NCBI RefSeq assembly: GCF_007828865.1
Contig: NZ_VIVK01000001.1
Coordinates: 434,001-498,000, forward strand
Source of the DNA: Kribbella amoyensis
Lineage (GTDB): Bacteria > Actinomycetota > Actinomycetes > Propionibacteriales > Kribbellaceae
DNA length: 64,000 nt
Direction: 5' to 3'
Shown: piece after piece, positions 32,831-41,160 of the stretch
How positions within the stretch are numbered: the stretch's first letter is position 1
Layout of the letters: every line of letters starts with the position of its first letter
Position numbers and translations under genes: made by a program
The notes under the pieces: generated by a model
Databases searched by the model: none
Seen by the model: the letters and a program-made list of their open reading frames with translations, nothing else
What the model was told of the DNA's origin: nothing

Positions 32831-35617
32831 ATGAGCCCTGGCATACCTGGACCGGATCCCGATTTCGTCGGACGCACCGACGAGCTCACCCGGCTCGCCG
32901 AGCTGGCCGGGCTGGTGCGCACCGGCCGGCACCAGACCGCGCTCGTCCAGGGCCCGCCCGGGATCGGCAAGTCGGGCCTGATCCGGCGTTTTGTCGCCGG
33001 GCTGGACGACTTCACCGTGCTCTCCGCCACCGGCGATCCGGCCGAGTCGATGCTCGACCTGGGCGTGGTCGACCAGCTGCTGGCGCAGACCCCGGCCGCC
33101 GTCCGGGCCCGGACGGCTTCGCTCGGTACCGGCGCGCCCGTCGGCGCCAACCCGCTGGCGGTCGGCAGCCAGCTCCTCGACCTGCTCGGCGAACTGCAGC
33201 GCCGGGCCCCGGTCGCGCTGGTGGTCGACGACCTGCAATGGGCCGACCACTCCTCCCAGCTGGCCCTGCGGTTCGTCCTGCGACGGATGTGGGCGGAGCG
33301 ACTGCTCGTCGTCCTGGCGGCCCGGACCGAGCCGACCGCGGGACCTGGCGCAGGACCGGGCGCAGGACCGGGCGCAGGGCCGGGCTCCGAGCCGGTTCTG
33401 GAGCGGCTGATCCACGGCATTCCCGCCGATCTCCGGCTGGAGATCGGCGGCCTGGACCTGGTCGACGTCACCGATCTCGCCGTCGCCGTCGCCGGCCGGC
33501 AACTCCCGGCGGGGGCTGCCCGGCGCTTCCACTCCTACACCGGCGGTCATCCGTTGCTGCTCCGGACGATGCTCCGCGAGATCTCGACCCAGCGGTTCAG
33601 CAGTATCGACTGGAGACTCGCCGTTCCGCCGTCGGTGGCAGCGGCGACGCGACAGGCGTTCGACAAGCTCCCGGCGCCGACCAGGTCGTTGCTGGAGGCG
33701 CTGGCCGTCCTCGGCGGCCGGCCCTCGCTCGCGCAGGCCGCCAAGGTCGCGGGGACGAACGAGGTGCACTACGCGCTGGGACCCGCCATCGACGTCGGCC
33801 TGGTGACCTGGTTCTCCGGCGAGCCGGCCCGTCCGGTCACGATCACCCACGACCTGCAGCGCGAAGCGATCTACAGCGCGATGTCACCGGTCCGCCGGAG
33901 CGAGCTGCATCGGCGGGCCGCGGCGACGGTGGAGCCGTTCCTCGCGTGGCGGCACCGGGTCGCCGCCGTCGACACGACCGACGCCACGCTCGCGAGCGAG
34001 CTCGAAGAGGCCGCCGACGCCGAAGCGGCCACCGGGGATCACGGCACCGCGGCCACGTTCCTCGGCTGGGCCGCGGATCTGACCCCGTGGAGCCCGCAGA
34101 GCGAACAACTGCTGCTGAGATCGATGATCCACCTGATGTTCAGTTCGAGCCGGGGCCGGGCCCGCCAACTGCAGGAGCGGGCCGTCCGGAGTGCGCCGAG
34201 TGCCCTGCGCTCGCTCGCCCTCGGTCTGTCCGAGGTGTTCCTGGACGGCGACCGCCGCGACGGCGAACGGCACCTCCGGCATGCTTTTGCCACCAGCGAT
34301 CCACAGTCCTGGGTCCACGGAGCGGCGGCCAGCGGACTCGCCGGTCTCACCGTCTGGCGGGGCGAGATCGAGCAAGCCATCGAGTACGGTGACGTCGCCC
34401 TGTCCGTGCCCGGCGTACCGGCTCCTCTGCGCGACTACGTGCTGTGCCTCCGGGGGACGGCCCGGGGCCGGCGTGACGGCTTGGTGGCGGCGCTGGACGA
34501 GTTCCGCGAGCTGCCCGAACCGGCGGCCGACATCGACGACCACCACCTCGAGGCCCTCGCCTGCCGCGGCGCGCTCCGCGCGATGGTCGGGCTGGTCGAG
34601 GAGGCTCGGCACGACCTGACGGAGGTGGTACGTCGGCAGGCAGCGGGCGCCCCGATGCTGTCCGGGGTCACACCGCACTGCTACCTGGCCGGCGTCCAGT
34701 ATCAGCTGGGCGAATGGGACGCCTCCGTCCGGACGATGCGCCGGGCAACGTTGCTGGCCGACGACGACCAGCCCGCGATGAACGACGTCATCCTGCCCTT
34801 CGTGGCCTCGATCGTCCCGTCCGCGCGCGGTGACTGGCCGACCGCCACCCGGCTGGTGCAGACCGCGGCAGCGGCGGCCCGCCGGATCGGCAGCCCGCAG
34901 GACCTCAAGTACGCCGCCATCGCCGCGGCCCTGCTCTGCCAGGCCCGCGGTGACCATCCCGGCATGCTCCGCGCACTGACGGACGTGCCGGGACTCCGCG
35001 ACGGCGGCAACGCGCCCGGTGGGATGCACGAGTGGTGGAGTACGTGGTGGCAGCCCCTCCTCGTCGACGCCTTGCAGGCCACCGGGCGGCTACCCGAGGC
35101 GGACGCCGAACTGGCCGTGCTCAAGGAGCGTGCGAAGGACATCCCGATCCTCACCAGTACCGTCACCCGCCTGACCGCCCAGCAGGCCGCCGCCGACGGC
35201 GAGCTCCACCTGGCCGTCGACGTGGCCGAAGCCCACCTGGGTACCGTCGGCCGGCCGGCCCCGCGGCTCGCGGACGGGCGGCTGTACCAGGTCCACGCGC
35301 GGAATCTAATTGCCTCAGGCAAACAAACTGTCGCGGCCGGCTGGCTGGACGCCGCGGACCGCGTCTTCGCCGCTCTCGGCGCCCATCCCTATCGCCGGCA
35401 ACTGCACGCGGTCCAGGTCCCCGCCGCCGGCTCCCGCGCCGGAGCCCAGCTCACCGAGCGCGAACAAGAGGTCGTGGCCCTCGTCCTGCAGAACAAGACC
35501 AATCGCGAGATCGCCGCCATCCTGCATGTGACCCCGAAGACGGTCGAGTACCACCTCCGCAACATCTTCACCCGTCTCGACATCAGCTCCCGCCGTGACC
35601 TCTTCGACCTGTTCTGA
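32831..35617 (+). CDS. LAL-type ATP-binding LuxR regulator
   Basis: A 928-residue large ATP-binding regulator of the LuxR family (LAL). The STAND ATPase has a Walker A GPPGIGKS at 41-48 and Walker B LVVDDLQWAD near 130. A long helical TPR-like sensor region follows, and the C-terminal 65 residues form a GerE helix-turn-helix (LTEREQEVVALVLQNKTNRE, VTPKTVEYHLRNIFTRLDIS). A Gly/Ala/Pro linker near residues 171-186 comes from a 12-base tandem repeat. LAL regulators also occur in the Streptomyces eCIS locus. It probably controls this cluster, possibly through the GATCGGGC palindromes. The segment does not match the AAA+ ATPase (Afp15) of other eCIS. Confidence 0.88.
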   Translation: MSPGIPGPDPDFVGRTDELTRLAELAGLVRTGRHQTALVQGPPGIGKSGLIRRFVAGLDDFTVLSATGDPAESMLDLGVVDQLLAQTPAAVRARTASLGTGAPVGANPLAVGSQLLDLLGELQRRAPVALVVDDLQWADHSSQLALRFVLRRMWAERLLVVLAARTEPTAGPGAGPGAGPGAGPGSEPVLERLIHGIPADLRLEIGGLDLVDVTDLAVAVAGRQLPAGAARRFHSYTGGHPLLLRTMLREISTQRFSSIDWRLAVPPSVAAATRQAFDKLPAPTRSLLEALAVLGGRPSLAQAAKVAGTNEVHYALGPAIDVGLVTWFSGEPARPVTITHDLQREAIYSAMSPVRRSELHRRAAATVEPFLAWRHRVAAVDTTDATLASELEEAADAEAATGDHGTAATFLGWAADLTPWSPQSEQLLLRSMIHLMFSSSRGRARQLQERAVRSAPSALRSLALGLSEVFLDGDRRDGERHLRHAFATSDPQSWVHGAAASGLAGLTVWRGEIEQAIEYGDVALSVPGVPAPLRDYVLCLRGTARGRRDGLVAALDEFRELPEPAADIDDHHLEALACRGALRAMVGLVEEARHDLTEVVRRQAAGAPMLSGVTPHCYLAGVQYQLGEWDASVRTMRRATLLADDDQPAMNDVILPFVASIVPSARGDWPTATRLVQTAAAAARRIGSPQDLKYAAIAAALLCQARGDHPGMLRALTDVPGLRDGGNAPGGMHEWWSTWWQPLLVDALQATGRLPEADAELAVLKERAKDIPILTSTVTRLTAQQAAADGELHLAVDVAEAHLGTVGRPAPRLADGRLYQVHARNLIASGKQTVAAGWLDAADRVFAALGAHPYRRQLHAVQVPAAGSRAGAQLTEREQEVVALVLQNKTNREIAAILHVTPKTVEYHLRNIFTRLDISSRRDLFDLF
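33341..33385 (+). repeat. 12-bp tandem repeat encoding GAGP
   Basis: Nearly four copies of a GC-rich 12-base unit encode a Gly-Ala-Gly-Pro run in the linker after the ATPase domain of the LAL regulator. The units differ at single bases only, so length variation by slippage is likely. Confidence 0.7.
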
Positions 35618-35653
35618 CCTGCCCCTCCGGCCAGGCCAGGCGCCCGCGGCCTC

Positions 35654-35665
35654 GCCTGATCGGGC
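35654..35665. promoter_or_regulatory. eCIS palindromic motif before the Trp-rich gene
   Basis: GCCTGATCGGGC at 35654-35665 is identical to the core in the sheath/terminator control region and one base different from the perfect palindrome at 15402. It lies about 120 bases before the GTG of the tryptophan-rich gene, suggesting that this pair of genes is controlled together with the injection system. Confidence 0.5.
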
Positions 35666-35783
35666 AAGCGGACCTGCTCGATCTCCCGTCCTCCGTCTCC
35701 TCCAACTGTGTGTGCCACCCCCAGATAGTGAGTCGTGCCGCCGATCTCCAGGCCGGCCGACCTCACATCGAAGGGAGCACCCC

Positions 35784-36971
35784 GTGACCGACGTGGAAGC
35801 GTTTCGCTGGGTCGACGAGGACCACCAGCGACAGTTGGAGAGCAGCAGTACGTCGGCTTGGGGCAGTGCCTGGCCGGAGTACCTCGGGCGCTATCTCGAC
35901 CACACCTGGTCGAGCTGGCAGCAGGAGTCCGACGACACGTTGCGGGAGTGGCTCAGGGAACGGATCGACGCCGTTGCCCTCGGCTGGGTGACGGCGACGC
36001 AGCAGTCCCAGCTCGGGACCTTGACCGACCGCGGCGACTGGCGCGAGTGGCTGCCCCGTCAGCTCGACGAGTGGTGGGCGGACTGGGCGAAAGCGTCTCC
36101 TGGCGAACTCACCGCCTGGCTCGACGGCGGCCTTGCCTCACTCCTGCCCGCCGACGAGACGGCCGAGCCGGCTTTCGATGCTCGCGAGCTCACCTGGGTG
36201 ACCCCCAGCCAGAGTGCGGCGCTCGAGGCTTATACCCCGGAGCGCGGAGACTGGCGTACCTGGCTGCCCGGCCAGCTGGACATCTGGTGGCCGGACTGGA
36301 CCACCGCCTCCCCGGACGACCTCACCCCCTGGCTGGACAACGCGCTCCCCAGCCTTCCGCCGCCAGGGCCGCAGCAGGACGCCCGCGCCCTCACCTGGGT
36401 CACGCCGGAGCTGGTCGAGCGGCTGGACGCGATGAACAGGACCAAGGGCGACTGGCACGACTGGCTGCCTGGCCAGCTGGACATCTGGTGGCCGGACTGG
36501 ACCACCGCGTCCCCGGACAACCTCGTCCCCTGGCTCGTCACCGCGCTCGCCGGTCTGGAACCCGCCGACGAGCCTGCCGATCAGCAGGAGCAGGCGGCTG
36601 CTCCGAACGCCGAGCCACAGCCGGATCAGGACCTGCCGGCCGCCGCCGACCCCCGGAGTTTCGAGTGGCTCACCGAGGAACAACTGACCCAGCTGAACGA
36701 GCTGTACGAGATCCGCGGCGACTGGCACGACTGGCTCGGGGACGAGTTGGACCGCCGCCGGCCGGACTGGCCGACCCTGCCTCCGGGCGCGCTGGTGGCC
36801 TGGCTGAACGACGTGATCGGGTTGCTGGCCCTGCCTGAGTCGGACGACTTCCTCGACGCTGTGCTCGGCGCGCTCGAGCAGGACGAGGAAATGCTCGAAC
36901 TCGCCGCGAGCCTGAGCCCAGACGAGCTGGCCCAGGTCCTTGACGACGTCCTTTCGACCATCGCGGCTTGA
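35784..36971 (+). CDS. Tryptophan-rich five-repeat protein, eCIS-linked
   Basis: A 395-residue acidic protein of unknown family. It consists of five degenerate repeats of about 58 residues starting near 6, 65, 137, 202 and 292. The consensus is W-V-T, a short helix, RGDW-x-x-WLPGQLDIWW, DWTTASPD, then LTPWL. Trp is extremely frequent. Repeats 2 and 3 share a DNA stretch of about 57 bases with two differences, showing recent duplication. The C-terminal 45 residues are acidic and helical. No signal peptide or membrane segment is seen. AAGGGAG precedes the GTG. It lies 13 bases before the helical gene in one transcript and could be its chaperone, adaptor or antidote; all of this is inferred. Confidence 0.6.
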   Translation: MTDVEAFRWVDEDHQRQLESSSTSAWGSAWPEYLGRYLDHTWSSWQQESDDTLREWLRERIDAVALGWVTATQQSQLGTLTDRGDWREWLPRQLDEWWADWAKASPGELTAWLDGGLASLLPADETAEPAFDARELTWVTPSQSAALEAYTPERGDWRTWLPGQLDIWWPDWTTASPDDLTPWLDNALPSLPPPGPQQDARALTWVTPELVERLDAMNRTKGDWHDWLPGQLDIWWPDWTTASPDNLVPWLVTALAGLEPADEPADQQEQAAAPNAEPQPDQDLPAAADPRSFEWLTEEQLTQLNELYEIRGDWHDWLGDELDRRRPDWPTLPPGALVAWLNDVIGLLALPESDDFLDAVLGALEQDEEMLELAASLSPDELAQVLDDVLSTIAA

Positions 36972-36984
36972 CCAGGAGGAAACG

Positions 36985-38511
36985 ATGACCACCACCCACG
37001 CCGGGCCGGCGCAGAACGCGGACGACAAGGCCGGCTCGATGCAGAAGCTGGGCAAGTACCTGCTCGGCAATCTCAAGGCCTTCCGGCCCACCGACGTCTT
37101 CACCAAGGTCGACCACGCCTGGATCAAGCACGCCTCGATCGCACTGGGCATCAGCCTGAACACGACGCTGGACGAGAAGACGACGGCGAAGAAGATCGCC
37201 AGGGCCGGGGAGAAGGCCAAGAAGGCGACGGCCGAGGACGTCAAGAAGCATCCCGAGGCCTACCAGCAGGAAGGTCTCCTGACGATCCTGGAGAGCTTCA
37301 AGCGGGAGTGGCAGATCGAGGACAAGACCTACGTCGAGCTCCAGCAGACGCTCCGCACCCTGCAGAACCTGGAGATCATGCGGTTCACCGACACCGGACA
37401 GAACTCACTGTCCGCGGCCAGCAGCACGCTGGACACCTTGGTGAAGACGATCAACACCGAGCCGGCTCGCTGGCGGGCGGTGGACGAGCTGGTGCGAACG
37501 TCGGAGACCACCGCCGACGGTGCGGTCTCGCTACCGGCCGCCATCGCCTTCAAGCAGTACATGGCCGAGTCGATGGTCCGGGCCGAGGGCATGATCAGGC
37601 GGCTGGAGCAGATGGAGAGCGACTCCCTCGACGCGTTGATGTTCGAGAGCATCAAGGCCTATGTCATCGCCCATCCGTCCGAAGCACACCAGCAGCTGGA
37701 GACCGACCTGGTCGTCATGGAGCAGTCCTACGACGCGGCGTCGTCGGCCCTCGGCCTGGCCGGTGAGGCCGCGCAGCTGAGTGGATCGGCCAAGAACGCC
37801 ATCAAGGCCCTGCAGGCCGTCTCCGACGCCGGGATCGCTTTCCTCAAGCGCAGCATGATTGCCGCGAGCAACGAGAAGCAGGTCCGGGAGATCATGGCGA
37901 AGTCCGGCGCGGAGAAGGAGGCCGCGCTGAACGAGATCGTCCAGGAGTTCGACAAGAAGCCGCTCCAGGTCGCGGAGATGCTGGCGGACAAGTACGTGCG
38001 GCAGATCCAGTTCAACCTCGACATGCTCGAACCGCTCGCGTGCGCGAGCCTGATGGGCATCGGCGCGGGGCTCGACACCGTCGGCGCCGGCGCCGCGACG
38101 ACAGGCGGAGAGATCATCTGGTCGCTGCTCAAGATCACCATCATCGAGACCGCGAAGGAGTTCCAGGCCGAACGGCTCGAGCTGGCGCGGGCCCTGGAGA
38201 CGACGACGAAGGAGAAGTACGTCGAGGCGTCCGACAACTACTGGAAGAAGTGGTCGAACGGCCTGACCGACAGCGTCACCGAGAAATTCAAGACGCGGTT
38301 CGTCAGCTCCGGCCTCAACCTGCCCAAGACCTTGGCCGAGAGCCTCTACGGGTCCACGGTCGCGGTCCTCGTCAAAGAGGCGCTGCAGCACGTCAAGATC
38401 GACCCGGCCCAGCGCTTCAGCGGCCAGGACTTCCTCAGGCACGTCGCGTCGCTGCAGAACACCCGGCTTCGGGCAATGCAGTCCGTCGACAAGACCGGCG
38501 CCGCGGCGTAG
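36985..38511 (+). CDS. Lys-rich helical protein of unknown family, possible eCIS cargo
   Basis: A 508-residue protein I do not recognise. It is predicted to be almost all alpha-helical, with coiled-coil-like stretches (ESFKREWQIEDKTYVELQQT, ALETTTKEKYVEASDNYWKK). A hydrophobic, Gly/Ala-rich segment at about 352-390 (LACASLMGIGAGLDTVGAGA, then IIWSLLKITII) could insert in a membrane as a hairpin. It has no signal peptide. Lys content is much higher than in neighbours, unusual for this GC-rich genome, and suggests separate origin. AGGAGGAAACG precedes the ATG. The last gene on the plus strand of the cluster is a plausible place for cargo. Alpha-pore-forming toxins have a similar layout, but no homology is claimed. 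Confidence 0.55.
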   Translation: MTTTHAGPAQNADDKAGSMQKLGKYLLGNLKAFRPTDVFTKVDHAWIKHASIALGISLNTTLDEKTTAKKIARAGEKAKKATAEDVKKHPEAYQQEGLLTILESFKREWQIEDKTYVELQQTLRTLQNLEIMRFTDTGQNSLSAASSTLDTLVKTINTEPARWRAVDELVRTSETTADGAVSLPAAIAFKQYMAESMVRAEGMIRRLEQMESDSLDALMFESIKAYVIAHPSEAHQQLETDLVVMEQSYDAASSALGLAGEAAQLSGSAKNAIKALQAVSDAGIAFLKRSMIAASNEKQVREIMAKSGAEKEAALNEIVQEFDKKPLQVAEMLADKYVRQIQFNLDMLEPLACASLMGIGAGLDTVGAGAATTGGEIIWSLLKITIIETAKEFQAERLELARALETTTKEKYVEASDNYWKKWSNGLTDSVTEKFKTRFVSSGLNLPKTLAESLYGSTVAVLVKEALQHVKIDPAQRFSGQDFLRHVASLQNTRLRAMQSVDKTGAAA

Positions 38512-38528
38512 ACCCGGCCGGCAGGCGG

Positions 38529-39650
38529 TCAGTAGACCTGGGCGACAGCGGCAGCAATGACCTCGGCGGCACGGTCGAGGTCATTGCTGGTCAGCCCGGC
38601 GTTGGCGGTCAAGCGGAGGCGGCTGATGTTGTCGGGCACCGACGGTGGGCGGAAGCTGCCGACGCGGACGCCGTCGGCCCTGCAGAGGTCGGCTGCTCGG
38701 ACGGTCTGGTGGGGGCCTGGCATGGGGAGGGAGACGACCGGGCCGGCGGGATGCGGGACGTCGAAGGCATCGGCCAGGTGAGCGGTGGCGCGGTGGATCG
38801 CGGCCGGGCGGTCCGGCTCGGACTGGAGGACGCGGAGCGCGGCGAGGGCGGCCGCGCAGGCTGCCGGGTTGAGGGCCGTGTCGTAGATGAACGGGCGCGA
38901 GCGGTTGATCAGGTGCTCGCGGAGGACGGCCGGACCCAGTACGACACCGCCTTGCGAAGCCATCGCCTTCGACAACGTCATGGTGACGATCACGTGGTCG
39001 AGCCCGGCCTGCCCGGCGGCGTGGACGGAGCCGTGGCCGTCCCCGGTGACCCCCAGACCGTGGGCCTCGTCGACGAGCAGGACCGCGTCGTGGGCCCGAG
39101 CGGCCGCGGCCAGGTCGGCGAGTGGCGCCTCGTCGCTGAGCACGCTGAAGACGGACTCGGTCAGCATCACCGCGTACTGCTCGTTGCGCTCGGCAAGGAC
39201 CTTCGACATCGCGTCGACGTCGTTGTGCGGCACGACCTCGACCCGCGATCGCGCCAGCCGGCCGGCGTCGATGAGGGACGCGTGCACGTGCTCGTCGGAA
39301 ACCAGCAGCGTCCCCGGACCCCCGAGTGCGGTGACGACGCCAAGATTCGCGAGGTACCCCGAGGAGAACAGCAGCGCGGACTCTTGTCCGGCGTACGCCG
39401 CGAGCTCGTCCTCCAGTTCCTCGTGCAGAGAGGTGGTCCCGCTGACGAGGCGGGACGCGGTCGAGCCCGTCCCCCAGATCCGGAGCGCGTCGGCGGCGGC
39501 CTCGATCACCCGGGGATCGTGGGTGAGGCCGAGGTAGTCGTTGCCGGCCAGGTCGATCAGGTCCTCGCCGGCGACTCGGGGGCGCAGCCGGCGGGTCAGG
39601 CCGCGGGTCTCCAGCGCCGCCGCCTTCGGGCCCAGCCAGTCCCCCAACAT
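38529..39650 (-). CDS. bioF: 8-amino-7-oxononanoate synthase
   Basis: A 373-residue PLP-dependent alpha-oxoamine synthase joining pimeloyl thioester and alanine, the first committed step of biotin ring assembly. Landmarks are LAGNDYLGLTHDP, GSTASRLVSGTT, the PLP-contacting VDEAHGLGVTG and the Schiff-base Lys in TMTLSKAMASQGG (near residue 227). It starts within the bioA stop (TGATG). Its downstream end meets the eCIS cluster rather than bioD, which lies 25 kb away on the same strand. Confidence 0.95.
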   Translation of the reverse strand: MLGDWLGPKAAALETRGLTRRLRPRVAGEDLIDLAGNDYLGLTHDPRVIEAAADALRIWGTGSTASRLVSGTTSLHEELEDELAAYAGQESALLFSSGYLANLGVVTALGGPGTLLVSDEHVHASLIDAGRLARSRVEVVPHNDVDAMSKVLAERNEQYAVMLTESVFSVLSDEAPLADLAAAARAHDAVLLVDEAHGLGVTGDGHGSVHAAGQAGLDHVIVTMTLSKAMASQGGVVLGPAVLREHLINRSRPFIYDTALNPAACAAALAALRVLQSEPDRPAAIHRATAHLADAFDVPHPAGPVVSLPMPGPHQTVRAADLCRADGVRVGSFRPPSVPDNISRLRLTANAGLTSNDLDRAAEVIAAAVAQVY

Positions 39651-40969
39651 CAGTTGCTCTCGGCAATCGCCTCGGTGATCGCGGTACCGATCGTGGCGAT
39701 GTCGGAGTCCGTGCAGACGTACGGCGGCATCGTGTAGACCAGGTCCCGGAACGGGCGGACCCAGACGCCACGACGCAGGACCGCGTCCGTCATCCTGGGC
39801 AGGTCGACCGGTCCGGCGAGCTGGACGACGCCGACCGCACCGATCACCCGCACGTCCTTCACCCCGGGCAACTCGGCCGCCGGAGCGAGGCCGGTCGCGA
39901 GTCCGGTGGAGATGCGGTCGATCTCGGCCTGCCAGTCCTGGCCCAGCAACAGGTCGATACTCGCGAGCGCGACGGAACAGGCGAGCGGATTCGCCATGAA
40001 GGTCGGCCCGTGCATCAGGGCGCCGCCTGGCCCGTCCGATACGGTGCGCGCGACCTCCGCCGTACACAGCATGGCCGCGAGCGTCAGGTACCCACCGGTG
40101 AGGGCTTTGCCGACGCAGAGGATGTCGGGGTCGACGCCCGCGTGCTCGGAGGCGAACAGCGTGCCGGTCCGGCCAAAGCCGGTGGCGATCTCGTCCAGGA
40201 TGAGCAGGAACCCGTACTCGTCGGCGACCTCGCGCAGGACCCGCAGACAGGCCGGGCTGTACGGGTACATGCCGCCGGCGCCCTGGAGGATGGGCTCGAC
40301 GATGATCGCCGCGATCTCGTCGCTCGACCGCGCGGCCACCGACCGCAGCTCGCCGGCCCACGCGACCAACTCGGGATCGTCCGCGGCCCGGTCGAACCCG
40401 GCCGGCGGTTGCGGGCCGAAGACCTGTTCCTTCAGCGCACCCGTGAACAGCGAGTGCATCCCGTTGACCGGGTCGCACACACTCATCGGCGCGAACGTGT
40501 CCCCGTGGTACCCACCACGAACAGTGAGCATCCTGGTCCGGCCGGTCCGCCCGCGCGCGACCTGGTACTGCAGGGCGAGCTTCATCGCGACCTCGACCGA
40601 GACCGAGCCGGAGTCGCAGAAGAACACGTGCCGCAGCGGATCCGGGGTCAGGTCGACCAGCCGCTCGGCCAGCCGGACCGCCGGTTCGTGGGTCAGCCCG
40701 CCGAACATCACGTGGCTGAACCGATCCACCTGGTCCTTCAGCGCCTGGTCGAGGACCGGGTTCCGGTAGCCGTGGATCATGCACCACCAGGACGCCATCG
40801 CGTCGATCGCCTCGACCGTCCCACCGGCGCCGTCGGCCAACTGCAGCCGGACCCCGTCGGCCCCGGTGACCAGGCGGGTCGGCGAGGGCGCGGTCAGGGA
40901 GGAGTACGGATGCCACAGCAGCTCGGTGTCGCGGCCGAGCAGGTCTTCGGTCCTGCCGAGCTCGTTCAT
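39650..40969 (-). CDS. bioA: Adenosylmethionine-8-amino-7-oxononanoate aminotransferase
   Basis: A 439-residue class III aminotransferase that makes 7,8-diaminopelargonate using S-adenosylmethionine as amino donor. The substrate-binding segment WHPYSS near residue 20, [12 protein letters not shown], the PLP site in [11 protein letters not shown] and the Schiff-base Lys in [10 protein letters not shown] (near 286) are as expected for BioA. The ATG overlaps the bsaP stop by ATGA; its own stop overlaps the bioF start. Confidence 0.95.
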   Translation of the reverse strand: MNELGRTEDLLGRDTELLWHPYSSLTAPSPTRLVTGADGVRLQLADGAGGTVEAIDAMASWWCMIHGYRNPVLDQALKDQVDRFSHVMFGGLTHEPAVRLAERLVDLTPDPLRHVFFCDSGSVSVEVAMKLALQYQVARGRTGRTRMLTVRGGYHGDTFAPMSVCDPVNGMHSLFTGALKEQVFGPQPPAGFDRAADDPELVAWAGELRSVAARSSDEIAAIIVEPILQGAGGMYPYSPACLRVLREVADEYGFLLILDEIATGFGRTGTLFASEHAGVDPDILCVGKALTGGYLTLAAMLCTAEVARTVSDGPGGALMHGPTFMANPLACSVALASIDLLLGQDWQAEIDRISTGLATGLAPAAELPGVKDVRVIGAVGVVQLAGPVDLPRMTDAVLRRGVWVRPFRDLVYTMPPYVCTDSDIATIGTAITEAIAESN

Positions 40970-41160
40970 TCCGAGGCCAGCTCGCCGTGCGCGGAGCAGC
41001 GGGCCGACCAGCCCGTGGGGTGGACCTGGACGACCATCCGCCGGCGGCACTGCGCGCAGTACCGGGGTGGTTCCATCATCAGCGCGCGGCCGCACTCGGC
41101 GTGCTCGCCGTCCGCCAGTTCGCCACCGCAGTGGCCGCAGTACAGCAGGGTGGTGTTCAC
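40966..41160 (-). CDS. bsaP: Biotin synthase auxiliary protein BsaP
   Basis: A 64-residue protein starting at a GTG that overlaps the bioB stop (GTGA) and ending in an ATGA overlap with bioA. It has two CxxC pairs (CGHCGG and CAQC), additional Cys residues and the motif [16 protein letters not shown] followed by SAHGE. This matches the small protein described next to bioB in mycobacteria (BsaP, Rv1590 type), which is needed for biotin synthase activity, apparently by supporting its iron-sulfur clusters. The coupled position between bioB and bioA supports this assignment. Confidence 0.82.
   Translation of the reverse strand: MNTTLLYCGHCGGELADGEHAECGRALMMEPPRYCAQCRRRMVVQVHPTGWSARCSAHGELASE

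Noticed and set aside
13363..38511. Prophage or R-type tailocin
   Set aside because: There are no capsid, portal, terminase, lysis or integrase genes, and DUF4255, PAAR-like, DUF6760 and CIS_tube genes are eCIS markers.
13363..38511. Type VI secretion system
   Set aside because: No TssJ, TssL, TssM, TssK or ClpV genes are present, and the sheath is a single protein of the phage/eCIS type.
13199..38528. Attachment-site direct repeats flanking the eCIS block
   Set aside because: Comparison by eye of 13199-13362 with 38512-38530 gave only short GC-rich matches and no integrase gene, so site-specific integration is not supported.
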